Part shown: in pieces, positions 7,098 to 15,190 of the stretch
How positions within the stretch are numbered: the stretch's first letter is position 1
Layout of the letters: each line of letters begins with the position of its first letter
DNA from: Bacillota bacterium
Lineage (GTDB): Bacteria > Bacillota > Clostridia > Lachnospirales > Lachnospiraceae
DNA length: 21,006 nucleotides
Reading direction: 5' to 3'
NCBI GenBank assembly: GCA_023436065.1
Contig: JAEZKU010000070.1
Span: 1 to 21,006, forward strand
The notes under the pieces: generated by a model
What the model saw: only the letters and a program-made list of their open reading frames with translations
Told to the model about the DNA's origin: nothing
Databases searched by the model: none
Program-made: the position numbers and the translations under genes

Positions 7098-8951
7098 ATG
7101 AGAAAAATAAAGAGCGTATTTGCTTCGCCTTATTTTATTGCTTTCCTGTTTGTGCTTAAGATGATGGTATATTATTCTCTGATCGAGGTACATCGAATGG
7201 AGATGGTTATGATCGTACTCAGTCTTATTGTATGGGGAGTAATATTTGTGTTATTTGGACGAAGCGAAATAAAAGGGAAGAAAGGAATATTCCTGACAGT
7301 ATACTTTCTTCTCAGTTTACTGATGTTTGCGGACACCATGTATTACAATTATTATAACACAACAGTATCGATCAGACAGCTATGGCAGGCTAAGAGTGTA
7401 ACTGCTGTACCGAAGAGCTTTCTGGCGACTTTGATTCCGTCCAGTTTTCTGCTGTTTGTCGATATACCCTTCGCTTATATGTGTTTCAAGAAATATGCGA
7501 CCAGAGAGATATTATCCAAGATTTATCCCTGGAGAAGGTTTAAGTACATTTTATATGCATTTACCGCTGTGATCATTACATTAATCGCTAATCCGTTTCA
7601 TTCTGCAGCCATTGCTAGTGTAAACAGCATGGAGTTTTTCACGAGCCATGTAAGTGATATCTGTGAAACCATATCCGATAACCTTGAGGCCGGTGATATG
7701 CCGAAGGAGGAGATTCTGGAAGTGCTGGAGGCAACACCGACTGAGCCTGCAAAGGTATTAAAGTATCAGGGCATCGGTAAGGGTAAGAACCTCGTCGTTA
7801 TTCAGATCGAAGCACTTCAGCAGTTTGTGATCGGAGCAGAATACAACGGGCAGGAGCTGACACCGAATATAAATCGTCTGGTAGAAGGGGATTCCCTTTA
7901 CTTTGACCACTATTTTTCCAATGTGGGGAAGGGAAATACAGCAGATGCCGAGTTCTCCTCCATGAACAGTCTCTATCCATTGATCGACGGGGAGAGCTAC
8001 CGTTTATATCAGGATAATACCTATGAGGGTTTACCCTGGCTTCTTCGTGAGCAGGGCTATACAGCCTTTGCAATTCACGGCTATAAGGGAGAATTCTGGA
8101 ACAGGGAGTATGCCTATCCGAATCAAGGCTTTCAGGACTTTTACAGTTTGGAGGACTTGAATCAGGAAGAAATGATCGGAATGGGTATTTCGGATAAGTC
8201 CATGTTTAAGCAGCTGATTCCCATTCTGCAGAGCCAGACCGATCCATTTTTTGCATTTGCAATAACTTTATCCAACCATCATCCGTTCGTTATTGATGAA
8301 CAATACCTCACTCTGAAGCTGAAGGAGGAGGATATGGGTACTAAGTTTGGAGATTATCTGCAGACGGTACACTATACGGATGAAGCAATCGGACAGTTTA
8401 TTGATGATCTGAAGGCTGCCGGTCTTTATGAGAATACAGTGATCGCACTTTATGGTGATCATCATGGTTTAAACTGTGGTATGGAAGAGATCACCGATCA
8501 GATGAATGCCTTCCTGGGCAGGAACTATGATTATGATGAGATGATGAATATTCCTCTGATTATCCATGTTCCGGGAAGCAAGATTCACGAGACCATCAAC
8601 ACCACAGGCGGTCAGGTGGATTTTATGCCGACGATGGCGAATATCATGGGTCTGACTCTGGATGAGACCTTTACAGTAGGGCAGGACCTAGCAAATGCGA
8701 AGGAGGGCTTTGTGGCTTTCACCGCTTATTTGGGAGAAGGCTCCTTTGCCACGAATGACACCTTCTTTTTGGTATCCCGCGAGGGTATCTTTGAAGGAAG
8801 CAGGGCAATCAGGATCGGAACCGGGGAAGAGGTCGATGCGGCCAGCTATCAAGAAGAGTATGACAGAGCGCTTCTTCTGAAGAAAACCTCAAAGGAAGTA
8901 CTCGAACAGAATATGATTGCCGATTACATTACACATAATATTACACAGTAG
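7098..8951 (+). CDS. LtaS-family phosphoglycerol transferase (lipoteichoic acid synthase-like)
   Basis: LtaS-type enzymes take glycerol phosphate from phosphatidylglycerol and polymerise it on a glycolipid anchor outside the membrane. Seen: five hydrophobic segments in the first ~175 residues, then a sulfatase-fold extracellular domain. Its metal site and nucleophile are visible: E238 (in IEALQQF), T281 in GKGNTADAEFSSMNS (the phosphorylated threonine), NHHPF, and D454-H455-H456 in YGDHHG. The motif after the linker is TPNINRL, also typical. At 617 residues it is a normal LtaS length. Start: ATG 7098 after AGGGGA; an ATG two codons earlier sits almost on that site. Whether the product is true lipoteichoic acid or another glycerol-phosphate glycan cannot be told from sequence. 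It is a single gene with its own promoter and terminator. Confidence 0.92.
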   Translation: MRKIKSVFASPYFIAFLFVLKMMVYYSLIEVHRMEMVMIVLSLIVWGVIFVLFGRSEIKGKKGIFLTVYFLLSLLMFADTMYYNYYNTTVSIRQLWQAKSVTAVPKSFLATLIPSSFLLFVDIPFAYMCFKKYATREILSKIYPWRRFKYILYAFTAVIITLIANPFHSAAIASVNSMEFFTSHVSDICETISDNLEAGDMPKEEILEVLEATPTEPAKVLKYQGIGKGKNLVVIQIEALQQFVIGAEYNGQELTPNINRLVEGDSLYFDHYFSNVGKGNTADAEFSSMNSLYPLIDGESYRLYQDNTYEGLPWLLREQGYTAFAIHGYKGEFWNREYAYPNQGFQDFYSLEDLNQEEMIGMGISDKSMFKQLIPILQSQTDPFFAFAITLSNHHPFVIDEQYLTLKLKEEDMGTKFGDYLQTVHYTDEAIGQFIDDLKAAGLYENTVIALYGDHHGLNCGMEEITDQMNAFLGRNYDYDEMMNIPLIIHVPGSKIHETINTTGGQVDFMPTMANIMGLTLDETFTVGQDLANAKEGFVAFTAYLGEGSFATNDTFFLVSREGIFEGSRAIRIGTGEEVDAASYQEEYDRALLLKKTSKEVLEQNMIADYITHNITQ

Positions 8952-8959
8952 CCATCATG

Positions 8960-9013
8960 AACCGACCATCAACCGTTAGATTTCAGGTCTGACCTTTGGG
9001 GTCGGTTTTTTTA
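8960..9013 (+). terminator. Intrinsic terminator after the LtaS-type gene
   Basis: AACCGACC (8960-8967) pairs with GGTCGGTT (9000-9007) and a T-run follows (8 T from 9006). A small AGGT/ACCT hairpin sits in the 32-nt loop. Confidence 0.82.
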
Positions 9014-9065
9014 TTGATGAATAGATATTCATATCGTCCTCAGCAGATGATATTGAATTATGTGC

Positions 9066-9092
9066 TTGACAAATGATTAATTTTGGAATAAT
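9066..9092 (+). promoter_or_regulatory. argF promoter
   Basis: Perfect TTGACA at 9066-9071. The best -10 is AATAAT (9087-9092, 15-nt spacer); TAATGT (9089-9094, 17-nt spacer) is the alternative. It overlaps the first ARG-box-like site. The rest of the ~165-nt leader up to argF contains a 15-nt palindrome (AATACCC/GGGTATT at 9159-9173) and no visible terminator. Confidence 0.65.
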
Positions 9093-9128
9093 GTATAAAT
9101 ACGCACTACAATAGTATAAATATAAATA
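9090..9128 (+). promoter_or_regulatory. Tandem ARG-box-like ArgR operators
   Basis: Against the ARG-box core TG-N-AT-WWWW-AT-N-CA, 9092-9105 reads TGTATAAATACGCA (one mismatch) and 9113-9126 reads AGTATAAATATAAA (two mismatches). As 18-bp boxes they are separated by exactly 3 bp (start-to-start 21 bp), the spacing of paired ArgR operators. They cover the -10 and the transcription start, so ArgR with arginine would block argF transcription. Confidence 0.6.
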
Positions 9129-9260
9129 CCATAGTATCATAAAAACGGAAGCCTCATAAATACCCCGGGTATTGCGAGTGACGAAGTACGATGTTAAAGG
9201 TATGGAGCATATTCTGAAAAATAAATGAAGGAGCCGGAATACGGCAGAATGGAGGATGTT

Positions 9261-10199
9261 ATGAATTTAAAGGGACGCAGTTTATTGACATTGAAGGATT
9301 TTACCCCTGAGGAGATCGATTACCTTCTTACACTGGCAGCAGAATTGAAGGAGAAGAAAAAGCAGGGGATCACAGGGAACAGTCTGAAGGGAAAGAACAT
9401 TGCCTTAATCTTTGAAAAGCCCTCAACAAGAACCCGCTGCGCATTTACCGTGGGTTGCGTGGATGAGGGAGGCCATCCGGAGTATTTAGGAAAGAATGAT
9501 ATTCAGCTTGGACATAAGGAAAGCGTGGAGGATACTGCACGTGTCCTTGGAAGGATGTTTGACGGAATCGAATTTCGTGGCTTTAAGCAGGAAACTGTGG
9601 AGAAGCTGGCTGAGTACAGCGGTGTTCCGGTATGGAACGGATTGACGGATGTTGATCATCCCACGCAAATTCTTGCAGATTTCTTGACTTTAAAGGAGCA
9701 GTTTGGTAAGCTTAAAGGGCTGAAGCTTGTATACGTAGGGGACGGACGTAACAATATGGCCAACAGCCTGATGATCGGTTCCGCCAAAATGGGAATCGAT
9801 TTTACGATTCTATCACCTAAGGCTCTTTGGCCTGAAGAAGCACTCGTTACCATGTGTAAGGAATATTCGGATGCCTCCGGAAGCAAGATAGTGATATCCG
9901 ATGCTCTTGAGGATATCGAGGGGGCGGACGCCGTATATACGGATGTATGGTGCTCCATGGGCGAAGAAGACCTGGCAGCAGAGCGTATCGCTCTCTTAAA
10001 GCCGTATCAGGTGAATGATGCTCTGATGGCTATGACAAAGAAGGAGAAAACGATCTTCCTGCATTGTCTGCCTGCTGTGAAGGGTAAAGAAGTAACCGAA
10101 GAGGTTTTTGAACGTTTTGCAGATGTAGTTTTTGATGAAGCAGAGAACCGTATGCATACCATTAAAGCTGTAATGGTAGCAACGCTGGGAAATATATAG
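9261..10199 (+). CDS. argF: Ornithine carbamoyltransferase
   Basis: Joins ornithine and carbamoyl phosphate to citrulline in arginine biosynthesis; cytosolic trimer. Seen: the carbamoyl-phosphate site S55-T-R-T-R59; HPTQ near residue 133; the ornithine loop S232-M-G234 in DVWCSMGEE; and HCLPA from H268. The SMG loop and HCLP identify the ornithine enzyme rather than an aspartate or other carbamoyltransferase. The biosynthetic rather than catabolic role is inferred from the ArgR-like operators and the absence of arcA/arcC. Start: ATG 9261 after GGAGG (9251-9255), giving 312 residues; an ATG 36 nt upstream in frame lacks a ribosome site. No other arginine genes are nearby. The next gene starts 16 nt after the stop, so a short operon with the two small genes and coaX is likely. 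Confidence 0.96.
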   Translation: MNLKGRSLLTLKDFTPEEIDYLLTLAAELKEKKKQGITGNSLKGKNIALIFEKPSTRTRCAFTVGCVDEGGHPEYLGKNDIQLGHKESVEDTARVLGRMFDGIEFRGFKQETVEKLAEYSGVPVWNGLTDVDHPTQILADFLTLKEQFGKLKGLKLVYVGDGRNNMANSLMIGSAKMGIDFTILSPKALWPEEALVTMCKEYSDASGSKIVISDALEDIEGADAVYTDVWCSMGEEDLAAERIALLKPYQVNDALMAMTKKEKTIFLHCLPAVKGKEVTEEVFERFADVVFDEAENRMHTIKAVMVATLGNI

Positions 10200-10215
10200 A
10201 CCGAGGTATCCTAAC

Positions 10216-10494
10216 ATGAATGACCGCAAGAAACAATCAAAGAAGTCTTCCGCAACAATAGACATGATTAATACTGCAGCCGGAATCGTCCTGATTGTTT
10301 CTGTTGTCCTGATCTTTGTATTTCCTTATAATCATTATGCAATTCTGGCGGCATGCATCTCCGGTGGATTCATTAATATAATGAACGGGCTGAAGCAGAG
10401 AAAGGAACCAGGAAGAAAGTCGATGGCCATGACCCTGATCATGATGGGTGTCATCGTGATCTTTCTGGGCTTTGTGATAATCAGTATAGTTTGA
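10216..10494 (+). CDS. Small membrane protein of unknown function
   Basis: Not recognised with confidence. Seen: 92 residues with a Lys/Ser-rich cytosolic N-terminus (about 1-15), three hydrophobic segments at about 19-38, 42-56 and 71-91, and a basic loop QRKEPGRKS between the second and third. The positive-inside rule puts both the N-terminus and this loop in the cytosol. GAGGT at 10203-10207 is a reasonable ribosome site eight nt before ATG. It sits 16 nt after argF and 25 nt before the next small gene with no terminator, so it is probably cotranscribed. Similar short proteins are, from memory, common in Lachnospiraceae without a known role. Confidence 0.7.
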   Translation: MNDRKKQSKKSSATIDMINTAAGIVLIVSVVLIFVFPYNHYAILAACISGGFINIMNGLKQRKEPGRKSMAMTLIMMGVIVIFLGFVIISIV

Positions 10495-10519
10495 TCAATA
10501 AAGGGAAATGGGTGCTGGT

Positions 10520-10870
10520 ATGGATCAGGATAGGGTTGTGCTGTGCGCAAGCAGTGCATATGAGAAAAAATTCTGGATCAATGAGGATTTTAAGGCATTG
10601 CCGGAACAGATTAAGCAGGAATTAAAGATTATGTGCGTCCTGTTCACGGAGGATGTCGGAGGAATCCTGACAATGGAGTTTGATGAGGATGGAACTCTGA
10701 TTTTCAGAGTGGATTCGGAGGAATCGGATTATCTGTACGATGAAATCGGAAGTGTTCTGAAAATCAAACAGCTTCAGAGAGAGAAAACAGAGTTTCTTGA
10801 AGCCTTGGAGCTATATTACAAGGTGTTCTTCCTCGGGCAGGATCCGAATGCGCTACTGGATGAGGAATAG
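10520..10870 (+). CDS. Small acidic cytosolic protein of unknown function
   Basis: Not recognised with confidence; it resembles an uncharacterised family seen mainly in Lachnospiraceae. Seen: about 116 residues, no signal or membrane segment, strongly acidic. The pattern is an N-terminal helical part (KKFWINEDFKALPEQIKQELK), a beta-rich centre (GGILTMEFDEDGTLIFRVDS) and a C-terminal helix with LQREKTEFLEALELYYKVFFLG. The start is uncertain: ATG 10508 is two nt from the AAGGGAA site, ATG 10520 is 13-14 nt away; I chose 10520 because 10508 is too close. It precedes coaX by 36 nt with no terminator, so an operon with coaX is likely, but no link in function can be read from it. Confidence 0.7.
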   Translation: MDQDRVVLCASSAYEKKFWINEDFKALPEQIKQELKIMCVLFTEDVGGILTMEFDEDGTLIFRVDSEESDYLYDEIGSVLKIKQLQREKTEFLEALELYYKVFFLGQDPNALLDEE

Positions 10871-10906
10871 CCTGAAGCGATAGCATTGCTGTAAGGAGGA
10901 TATATC

Positions 10907-11677
10907 ATGTTATTAGTAATTGATGTAGGAAATACGAATATAACCCTCGGTGTTTTTGAGGATGAGAATTTGAAGGCGAGCTTTCGCCTCACGACCAATA
11001 CGGCCCGTACCTCGGACGAATACGGTCTGGTGCTTTGCGACCTGTTAAAGGCAAGAAATATCGGGATTAAGGAGATTACCTCTGTGACAATCGCATCTGT
11101 GGTACCGAAGCTGATGCATTCGCTGGGTTCCGGTATTATTAAGTATTTGGGTATTACTCCTTTGATCGTAGGAAGCGGAACGAAAACTGGAATTAAGGTG
11201 AACACCACCAATCCCAAGGAAGTGGGAGCGGACAGAGTGGTGGATGCGGTAGCCGCATATGAAATCTACGGCGGCCCGGTTCTTGTGATTGATTTTGGTA
11301 CCGCCATAACTTATGACCTGATCACGGCGGACGGTACTCTGGCAGCTGCGGTAACCTGCCCCGGACTTAGAATATCAGCGAATGCCCTATGGACGGAGAC
11401 AGCTAAGCTTCCCGAGATAGAGATCATGATGCCGGATACCATCCTGGCCAAGGACACCATCACCAGTATGCAGGCAGGTCTGGTATTCGGCTGCATCGGT
11501 CAGACGGAATACATTGTAAAGAGGATGCTGAAGGAAGCAGGGATCGACAAGTGCAAAGTGATTGCGACCGGCGGACTGGGAAAGATTATCTCTGACGCTA
11601 CGGATGCGATCGAGGTATATGATCCGAATCTGACCTTAAAGGGCTTAAAATTCATCAGCGATAAGAATAAGAAATAA
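10907..11677 (+). CDS. coaX: Type III pantothenate kinase
   Basis: Phosphorylates pantothenate, the first step of coenzyme A synthesis; type III enzymes are acetyl-CoA insensitive and often need a monovalent cation. Seen: the ASKHA-fold P-loop DVGNTN at residues 6-11, RTSDEYG near 44, GADR at 107-110, and the second phosphate motif D129-FGTAITYD137, where most family members have GTATTFD. SMQAG follows near 189. At 256 residues the length is standard. AAGGAGG lies seven to eight nt before ATG 10907. In many clostridia coaX is followed by dusB, as here, though a 92-nt gap with TATAAT-like hexamers (11693-11703) leaves room for a separate dusB promoter. Confidence 0.96.
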   Translation: MLLVIDVGNTNITLGVFEDENLKASFRLTTNTARTSDEYGLVLCDLLKARNIGIKEITSVTIASVVPKLMHSLGSGIIKYLGITPLIVGSGTKTGIKVNTTNPKEVGADRVVDAVAAYEIYGGPVLVIDFGTAITYDLITADGTLAAAVTCPGLRISANALWTETAKLPEIEIMMPDTILAKDTITSMQAGLVFGCIGQTEYIVKRMLKEAGIDKCKVIATGGLGKIISDATDAIEVYDPNLTLKGLKFISDKNKK

Positions 11678-11769
11678 CCTTCCGTAGAGGAATATAATAT
11701 AATAGGCAAAAGATTTTCTGAGCAGTCACTCTGATCGGAATATATGATTGAAATGGAAACGGAGTTAAC

Positions 11770-12753
11770 ATGAGTTTTAATATTGGAAACGTAAGAATAG
11801 ACGGAACATTGTTTCTTGGACCGATGGCAGGAGTTACCGACCTGCCATTTCGTTTACTTTGCAAAGAGAAAGGGGCTAACCTTGTCTATACAGAGATGGT
11901 CAGTGCCAAGGGAATACAATATAATAATAAAAATACGGAGCAACTGCTCGACATCAGCGAGCAGGAACGGCCCTGTGCACTTCAGTTGTTTGGAGCCGAC
12001 CCGGATATCTTAAGTGAGACTGCAAAGAGACTGGAGTCCCGCAATTTTGATATTCTGGATATCAACATGGGCTGCCCGGTGCCGAAGGTGGTCAATAACG
12101 GAGAGGGCTCTGCATTGATGAAGACCCCCGAACTGATCGGAGAAATCGTCCGAAAGGTATCAGGCGCCATTCAAAAGCCGGTTACAGTGAAGATCCGGAA
12201 GGGCTTTCAGGAAGAGAATGCCGTGGAGGTGGCTAAAATTGCAGAGGCGAATGGTGCGGCTGCTATTGCCGTACATGCCAGGACGAGGGAACAGTACTAC
12301 AGCGGCAAGGCAGATTGGGAGTGTATACGAAAGGTGAAGGAAGCAGTATCCGTACCTGTAATCGGAAGCGGGGATATATTTACCCCTCAGGACGCGAAAC
12401 GTATGCTTGACGAGACCGGTTGTGATGCACTCATGATTGCCAGAGGTGCAAGAGGGAATCCATGGCTGTTCGAACAGATCCAGACCTATCTTAAGGAAGG
12501 CATCCTGCTTCCAAAACCGAACTTTGGTGAGGTGAAGGAGATGATCCTGCGTCATGGAACATTGTCCGCAGATTATAAGGGAGAATTCATCGGAATCCGT
12601 GAGATGCGTAAACATGTGGCCTGGTATACGATAGGTTATCCGGGTTCCTCAAAGCTTCGTAACAGAGTGAATGAGATCGAGACCTTAGAGGATTTACGTC
12701 GTCTGTTAGAGGAGTATGAAAAACATGTAGAAAATAACCAAACCAAACTGTGA
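11770..12753 (+). CDS. dusB: tRNA-dihydrouridine synthase, DusB type
   Basis: FMN-dependent reduction of specific uridines in tRNA to dihydrouridine using NADPH. Seen: a TIM-barrel start LGPMAGVTDLPFRLLC at about 16-31 (FMN site); the catalytic loop N99-M-G-C102-P with C102 as the proton-donating cysteine; VKIRKG near 141; HARTREQYYSGKADW at about 166-180; and the phosphate-binding ending GSGDI...GCDALMIARGARGNPWLF. The C-terminal helical tRNA-binding domain follows from about 245. At 327 residues the length is normal. The DusB label rests on NMGCPVPKV and on the coaX neighbour. A GGAG ribosome site precedes ATG 11770. I see no clear terminator after it. Confidence 0.95.
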   Translation: MSFNIGNVRIDGTLFLGPMAGVTDLPFRLLCKEKGANLVYTEMVSAKGIQYNNKNTEQLLDISEQERPCALQLFGADPDILSETAKRLESRNFDILDINMGCPVPKVVNNGEGSALMKTPELIGEIVRKVSGAIQKPVTVKIRKGFQEENAVEVAKIAEANGAAAIAVHARTREQYYSGKADWECIRKVKEAVSVPVIGSGDIFTPQDAKRMLDETGCDALMIARGARGNPWLFEQIQTYLKEGILLPKPNFGEVKEMILRHGTLSADYKGEFIGIREMRKHVAWYTIGYPGSSKLRNRVNEIETLEDLRRLLEEYEKHVENNQTKL

Positions 12754-12809
12754 TATCGAAGGATACTTATATAATTGTAACAAATATTATGATTTCTTCT
12801 AAAAAAGGG

Positions 12810-12837
12810 TTGCATTTTTCTGAAATTGAGATATATT
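12810..12837 (+). promoter_or_regulatory. asd promoter
   Basis: TTGCAT (12810-12815), 16-nt spacer, TATATT (12832-12837), in an AT-rich gap about 55 nt before the asd start. A short GTATG/CATAC hairpin (12860-12870) lies in the leader. Confidence 0.55.
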
Positions 12838-12893
12838 AGATTTTACAGCAAAGACAAATGTATGCCATACAAGAACAAGATGGAGGAATAAAG

Positions 12894-13976
12894 ATGGGTA
12901 AGTTAAAGGTAGGTATTCTTGGAGGAACAGGAATGGTAGGGCAACGCTTCATTTCCTTATTGGAGAACCATCCCTGGTTTGAAGTGGTTACTGTAGCTGC
13001 AAGTCCAAGAAGCGCAGGGAAGACATACGAGGAAGCAGTAGGGAATCGTTGGAAGATGAGCACACCAATGCCAGAAAGCGTTAAGAAGCTTGTCGTAATG
13101 AACGTAAATGATGTTGAAGCAGTCAGCGCAGGTGTTGACTTTGTCTTCAGTGCGGTAGATATGACGAAGGATGAGATTAAGGCGATTGAAGAGGCGTATG
13201 CTAAGGCAGAAACCCCTGTCGTATCAAATAACAGTGCCCATAGATGGACTCCGGATGTACCTATGGTAGTACCGGAATTAAATCCCGAGCATCTTGAGGT
13301 AATTGAAGCTCAGAGGAAGCGTCTCGGAACCAAGAAAGGCTTTATCGTAGTGAAGCCGAACTGCTCCATCCAGAGCTATACACCGGCTCTTCACGCTTTA
13401 CGGGAATTTGAGCCGACGCTGGTGGTTGCTACAACCTATCAGGCGATTTCAGGTGCGGGCAAGAATTTTGCAGACTGGCCGGAGATGGTTGACAATGTCA
13501 TTCCTTATATCGGCGGCGAGGAAGAAAAGAGTGAGCAGGAGCCCCTTCGTATCTGGGGTAAGGTAGTGGACGGAAAGATCGTAAAGGCAGAAGGTCCTGT
13601 TATTACTACCCAGTGTATCCGTGTTCCTGTAACGGATGGACATACGGCAGCAGTATTTGTTAATTTCAAAAAGAAACCTACGAAAGAAGAAATTCTGAAG
13701 GCATGGGCTGAGTTTAAGGGTATTCCTCAGGAGCTTCAGCTTCCCAGTGCTCCGAAGCAGTTCATTAAGTACTTTGAAGAGGATAACCGTCCTCAGGCAA
13801 AGCTGGACCGTGACTATGAGAACGGTATGGGCGTATGCTTTGGCAGACTTCGTGAGGATACGGTATTTGACTATAAATTTGTTGGATTATCTCACAATAC
13901 TGTACGTGGTGCAGCAGGCGGCGGTGTACTGACTGCGGAATTACTGAAGGCTCAGGGCTATATTACAGCAAAATAG
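12894..13976 (+). CDS. asd: Aspartate-semialdehyde dehydrogenase, archaeal/fungal type
   Basis: Reduces aspartyl phosphate to aspartate semialdehyde with NADPH, the branch point to lysine, diaminopimelate, threonine and methionine. Seen: the nucleotide-binding GILGGTGMVGQRF at residues 7-19; the catalytic cysteine C157 in KPNCSIQSY; QAISGAGK near 183-190; GGEEEKSEQEP; and the active-site histidine H250 in RVPVTDGHTAAVF. The SGAGK motif and 360-residue length match the archaeal/fungal class rather than the E. coli class, a form also found in many clostridia. Start: ATG 12894 after GGAGG at 12882-12886; an ATG 36 nt upstream in frame has no ribosome site. It is monocistronic, with its own promoter and a downstream terminator. 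Confidence 0.95.
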   Translation: MGKLKVGILGGTGMVGQRFISLLENHPWFEVVTVAASPRSAGKTYEEAVGNRWKMSTPMPESVKKLVVMNVNDVEAVSAGVDFVFSAVDMTKDEIKAIEEAYAKAETPVVSNNSAHRWTPDVPMVVPELNPEHLEVIEAQRKRLGTKKGFIVVKPNCSIQSYTPALHALREFEPTLVVATTYQAISGAGKNFADWPEMVDNVIPYIGGEEEKSEQEPLRIWGKVVDGKIVKAEGPVITTQCIRVPVTDGHTAAVFVNFKKKPTKEEILKAWAEFKGIPQELQLPSAPKQFIKYFEEDNRPQAKLDRDYENGMGVCFGRLREDTVFDYKFVGLSHNTVRGAAGGGVLTAELLKAQGYITAK

Positions 13977-14053
13977 ACTCTTCCGAAGGTATTGGGAATA
14001 AGAAAGAACAGCAGGAAAATATAATACGGGAATAGCAGTATTCCTTTACTAAG

Positions 14054-14101
14054 AAAAGCTCTCAAAGCATTTGGGGTGAAACCCATGCCGCGAGAGCTTT
14101 T
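14054..14101. terminator. Bidirectional terminator between asd and the convergent gene
   Basis: AAAAGCTCTC (14054-14063) pairs with GAGAGCTTTT (14092-14101); inside are nested GCAT/ATGC and GGGT/ACCC stems. The arm ends in T on either strand, and it lies between two convergent genes, so it probably serves both. Confidence 0.8.
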
Positions 14102-14124
14102 ACATATTTCAAAGAGGATCTTCG

Positions 14125-14829
14125 TTATGATTGGTGGAATAACATACGGATGAATTCTATCGCATTCTCTTTATGCTTGGAATTCACTATGATACCAAGA
14201 ATGTAAGGGTCAGAATTATCTGCATACTCACTGAATAATTTGGTGTCAGTAAGATAAATACCATAAGCATTTTCTTCTGGATCATCCTCTGTAGCAGTAA
14301 CATACAGATAATCCGTCAGCTCGGAGTACAGATCCGTAGGAAGGTTATCATAGAGCTTATCGTTAAATCCGTTGTTGGTATACTGCTTAAACTGTGATTC
14401 AGGAGCGATCATCAGGTCAACATCTCCGGCAGATACATAGGCCACCAATGCGGTTTGCATGTTTAGTGCATATTCGGTATCACCGTTTAAATAAAAGCCA
14501 CGGTTTAAGATGACATCCTGCCTTTGTGGATCTAATTTCAGATAATCGGATACCTCGGTCTGATATTGCTCCCAGATCTCATCACTGATGGTATTATTGA
14601 TGATTGCAGCATAGAGCTCTGTTTCTACCTTGGGGGTTACGATACTATGAATAATATAAACAGCAAATCCGATGACAAGAAGAACAGCCAATGCATGAAC
14701 CTTGTAGTATTCCCAAAGATAAGCGAGTTTACCTTTGTGGGACATGTCTTTAAGCTTTTCCTTCTCGGTTAATTCCTGTCGCTGTTGATAGATGGATGCA
14801 TCTTCAGATAATCTTGTTTGTTTTGGCAT
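14125..14829 (-). CDS. Single-pass membrane protein of unknown function with extracytoplasmic domain
   Basis: Not recognised by name. Seen, 234 residues: a charged cytosolic N-terminus (about 1-35, rich in Glu/Lys/Gln), then LAYLWEYYKVHALAVLL leading into one membrane segment at about 46-68, then a ~165-residue acidic outer domain rich in Tyr, Asn and Asp. The outer part contains VSAGDVDLMIAPES and FNDKLYDNLP, wording reminiscent of the lobe of an extracellular solute-binding protein. A GAGG ribosome site precedes the start on the minus strand. It is monocistronic and divergent from the cellobiose phosphorylase gene. The palindromic repeat ends only ~50 nt upstream of its start codon, so its promoter must overlap or lie within that repeat or read through it. 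A role in sensing or in envelope assembly would be guesswork. Confidence 0.8.
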   Translation of the reverse strand: MPKQTRLSEDASIYQQRQELTEKEKLKDMSHKGKLAYLWEYYKVHALAVLLVIGFAVYIIHSIVTPKVETELYAAIINNTISDEIWEQYQTEVSDYLKLDPQRQDVILNRGFYLNGDTEYALNMQTALVAYVSAGDVDLMIAPESQFKQYTNNGFNDKLYDNLPTDLYSELTDYLYVTATEDDPEENAYGIYLTDTKLFSEYADNSDPYILGIIVNSKHKENAIEFIRMLFHQS

Positions 14830-14875
14830 AACTGAACCTCGCTTTTCGTAACATAGTTTGATTTACGGTTAGGGT

Positions 14876-14990
14876 TAACGTGTCAAAACACCTACGGTGC
14901 TTTTTAGGATACAGGATAGTGCTATTGCAAGCGAGCTTGCATAGCGTTATCCTGTATCCTGAAATGTGCTGCGCACATTTTGACACTTTA
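14876..14990. mobile_element. Nested palindromic repeat (MITE-like), full copy
   Basis: Seen: terminal inverted repeats GTGTCAAAA (14880-14888) and TTTTGACAC (14978-14986); an inner perfect 13-bp inverted repeat AGGATACAGGATA (14906-14918) / its complement (14948-14960); a central hairpin GCTATTGCAAG/CTTGCATAGC; and a small hairpin on each side arm (CACC/GGTG at 14889-14899, TGTGC/GCACA at 14965-14977). The whole folds as a three-armed, cloverleaf-like structure. There is no open reading frame and no clear target duplication. A second, half copy exists at 19882-19934. The mobile nature is inferred from the terminal repeats and the second copy. Confidence 0.7.
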
Positions 14991-15189
14991 GTTCTGCGCT
15001 GAGTTACCCTCTAATAGACAAAATCTAGTGTACCATATTTGTTTTTAGATAAAAAGAAATAAATTATTAAATAATTCTTAAATATATAGATGATAATGGA
15101 ACCCGGGAGATTTGCATATATTGGGCTTTTTCGATCGCATTATGTTACGTATTTCGTGATAACTAACAATTTTCATATTCATGATTACT
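14991..15189. other. AT-rich intergenic remainder, nothing recognised
   Basis: Between the repeat and the phosphorylase promoter the DNA is AT-rich with no coding signal, hairpin with T-run, or known riboswitch motif. GTTACG....GATAAC at 15144-15163 is a weak imperfect palindrome that could be a regulator site, but symmetry is poor. Confidence 0.4.
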
Positions 15190-15190
15190 T

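Noticed and set aside
10816..11217. 133-codon minus-strand frame over coaX
   Set aside because: Opposite the conserved CoaX N-terminus, no ribosome site, not family-like.
12160..12615. 151-codon minus-strand frame inside dusB
   Set aside because: Complement of conserved dusB sequence; Cys/His/Leu-rich product with no family resemblance.
14991..15189. Catabolite-control (cre) or LacI-type operator before the phosphorylase gene
   Set aside because: The only candidate, at 15144-15163, is symmetric in just its outer four bases, too weak to call.
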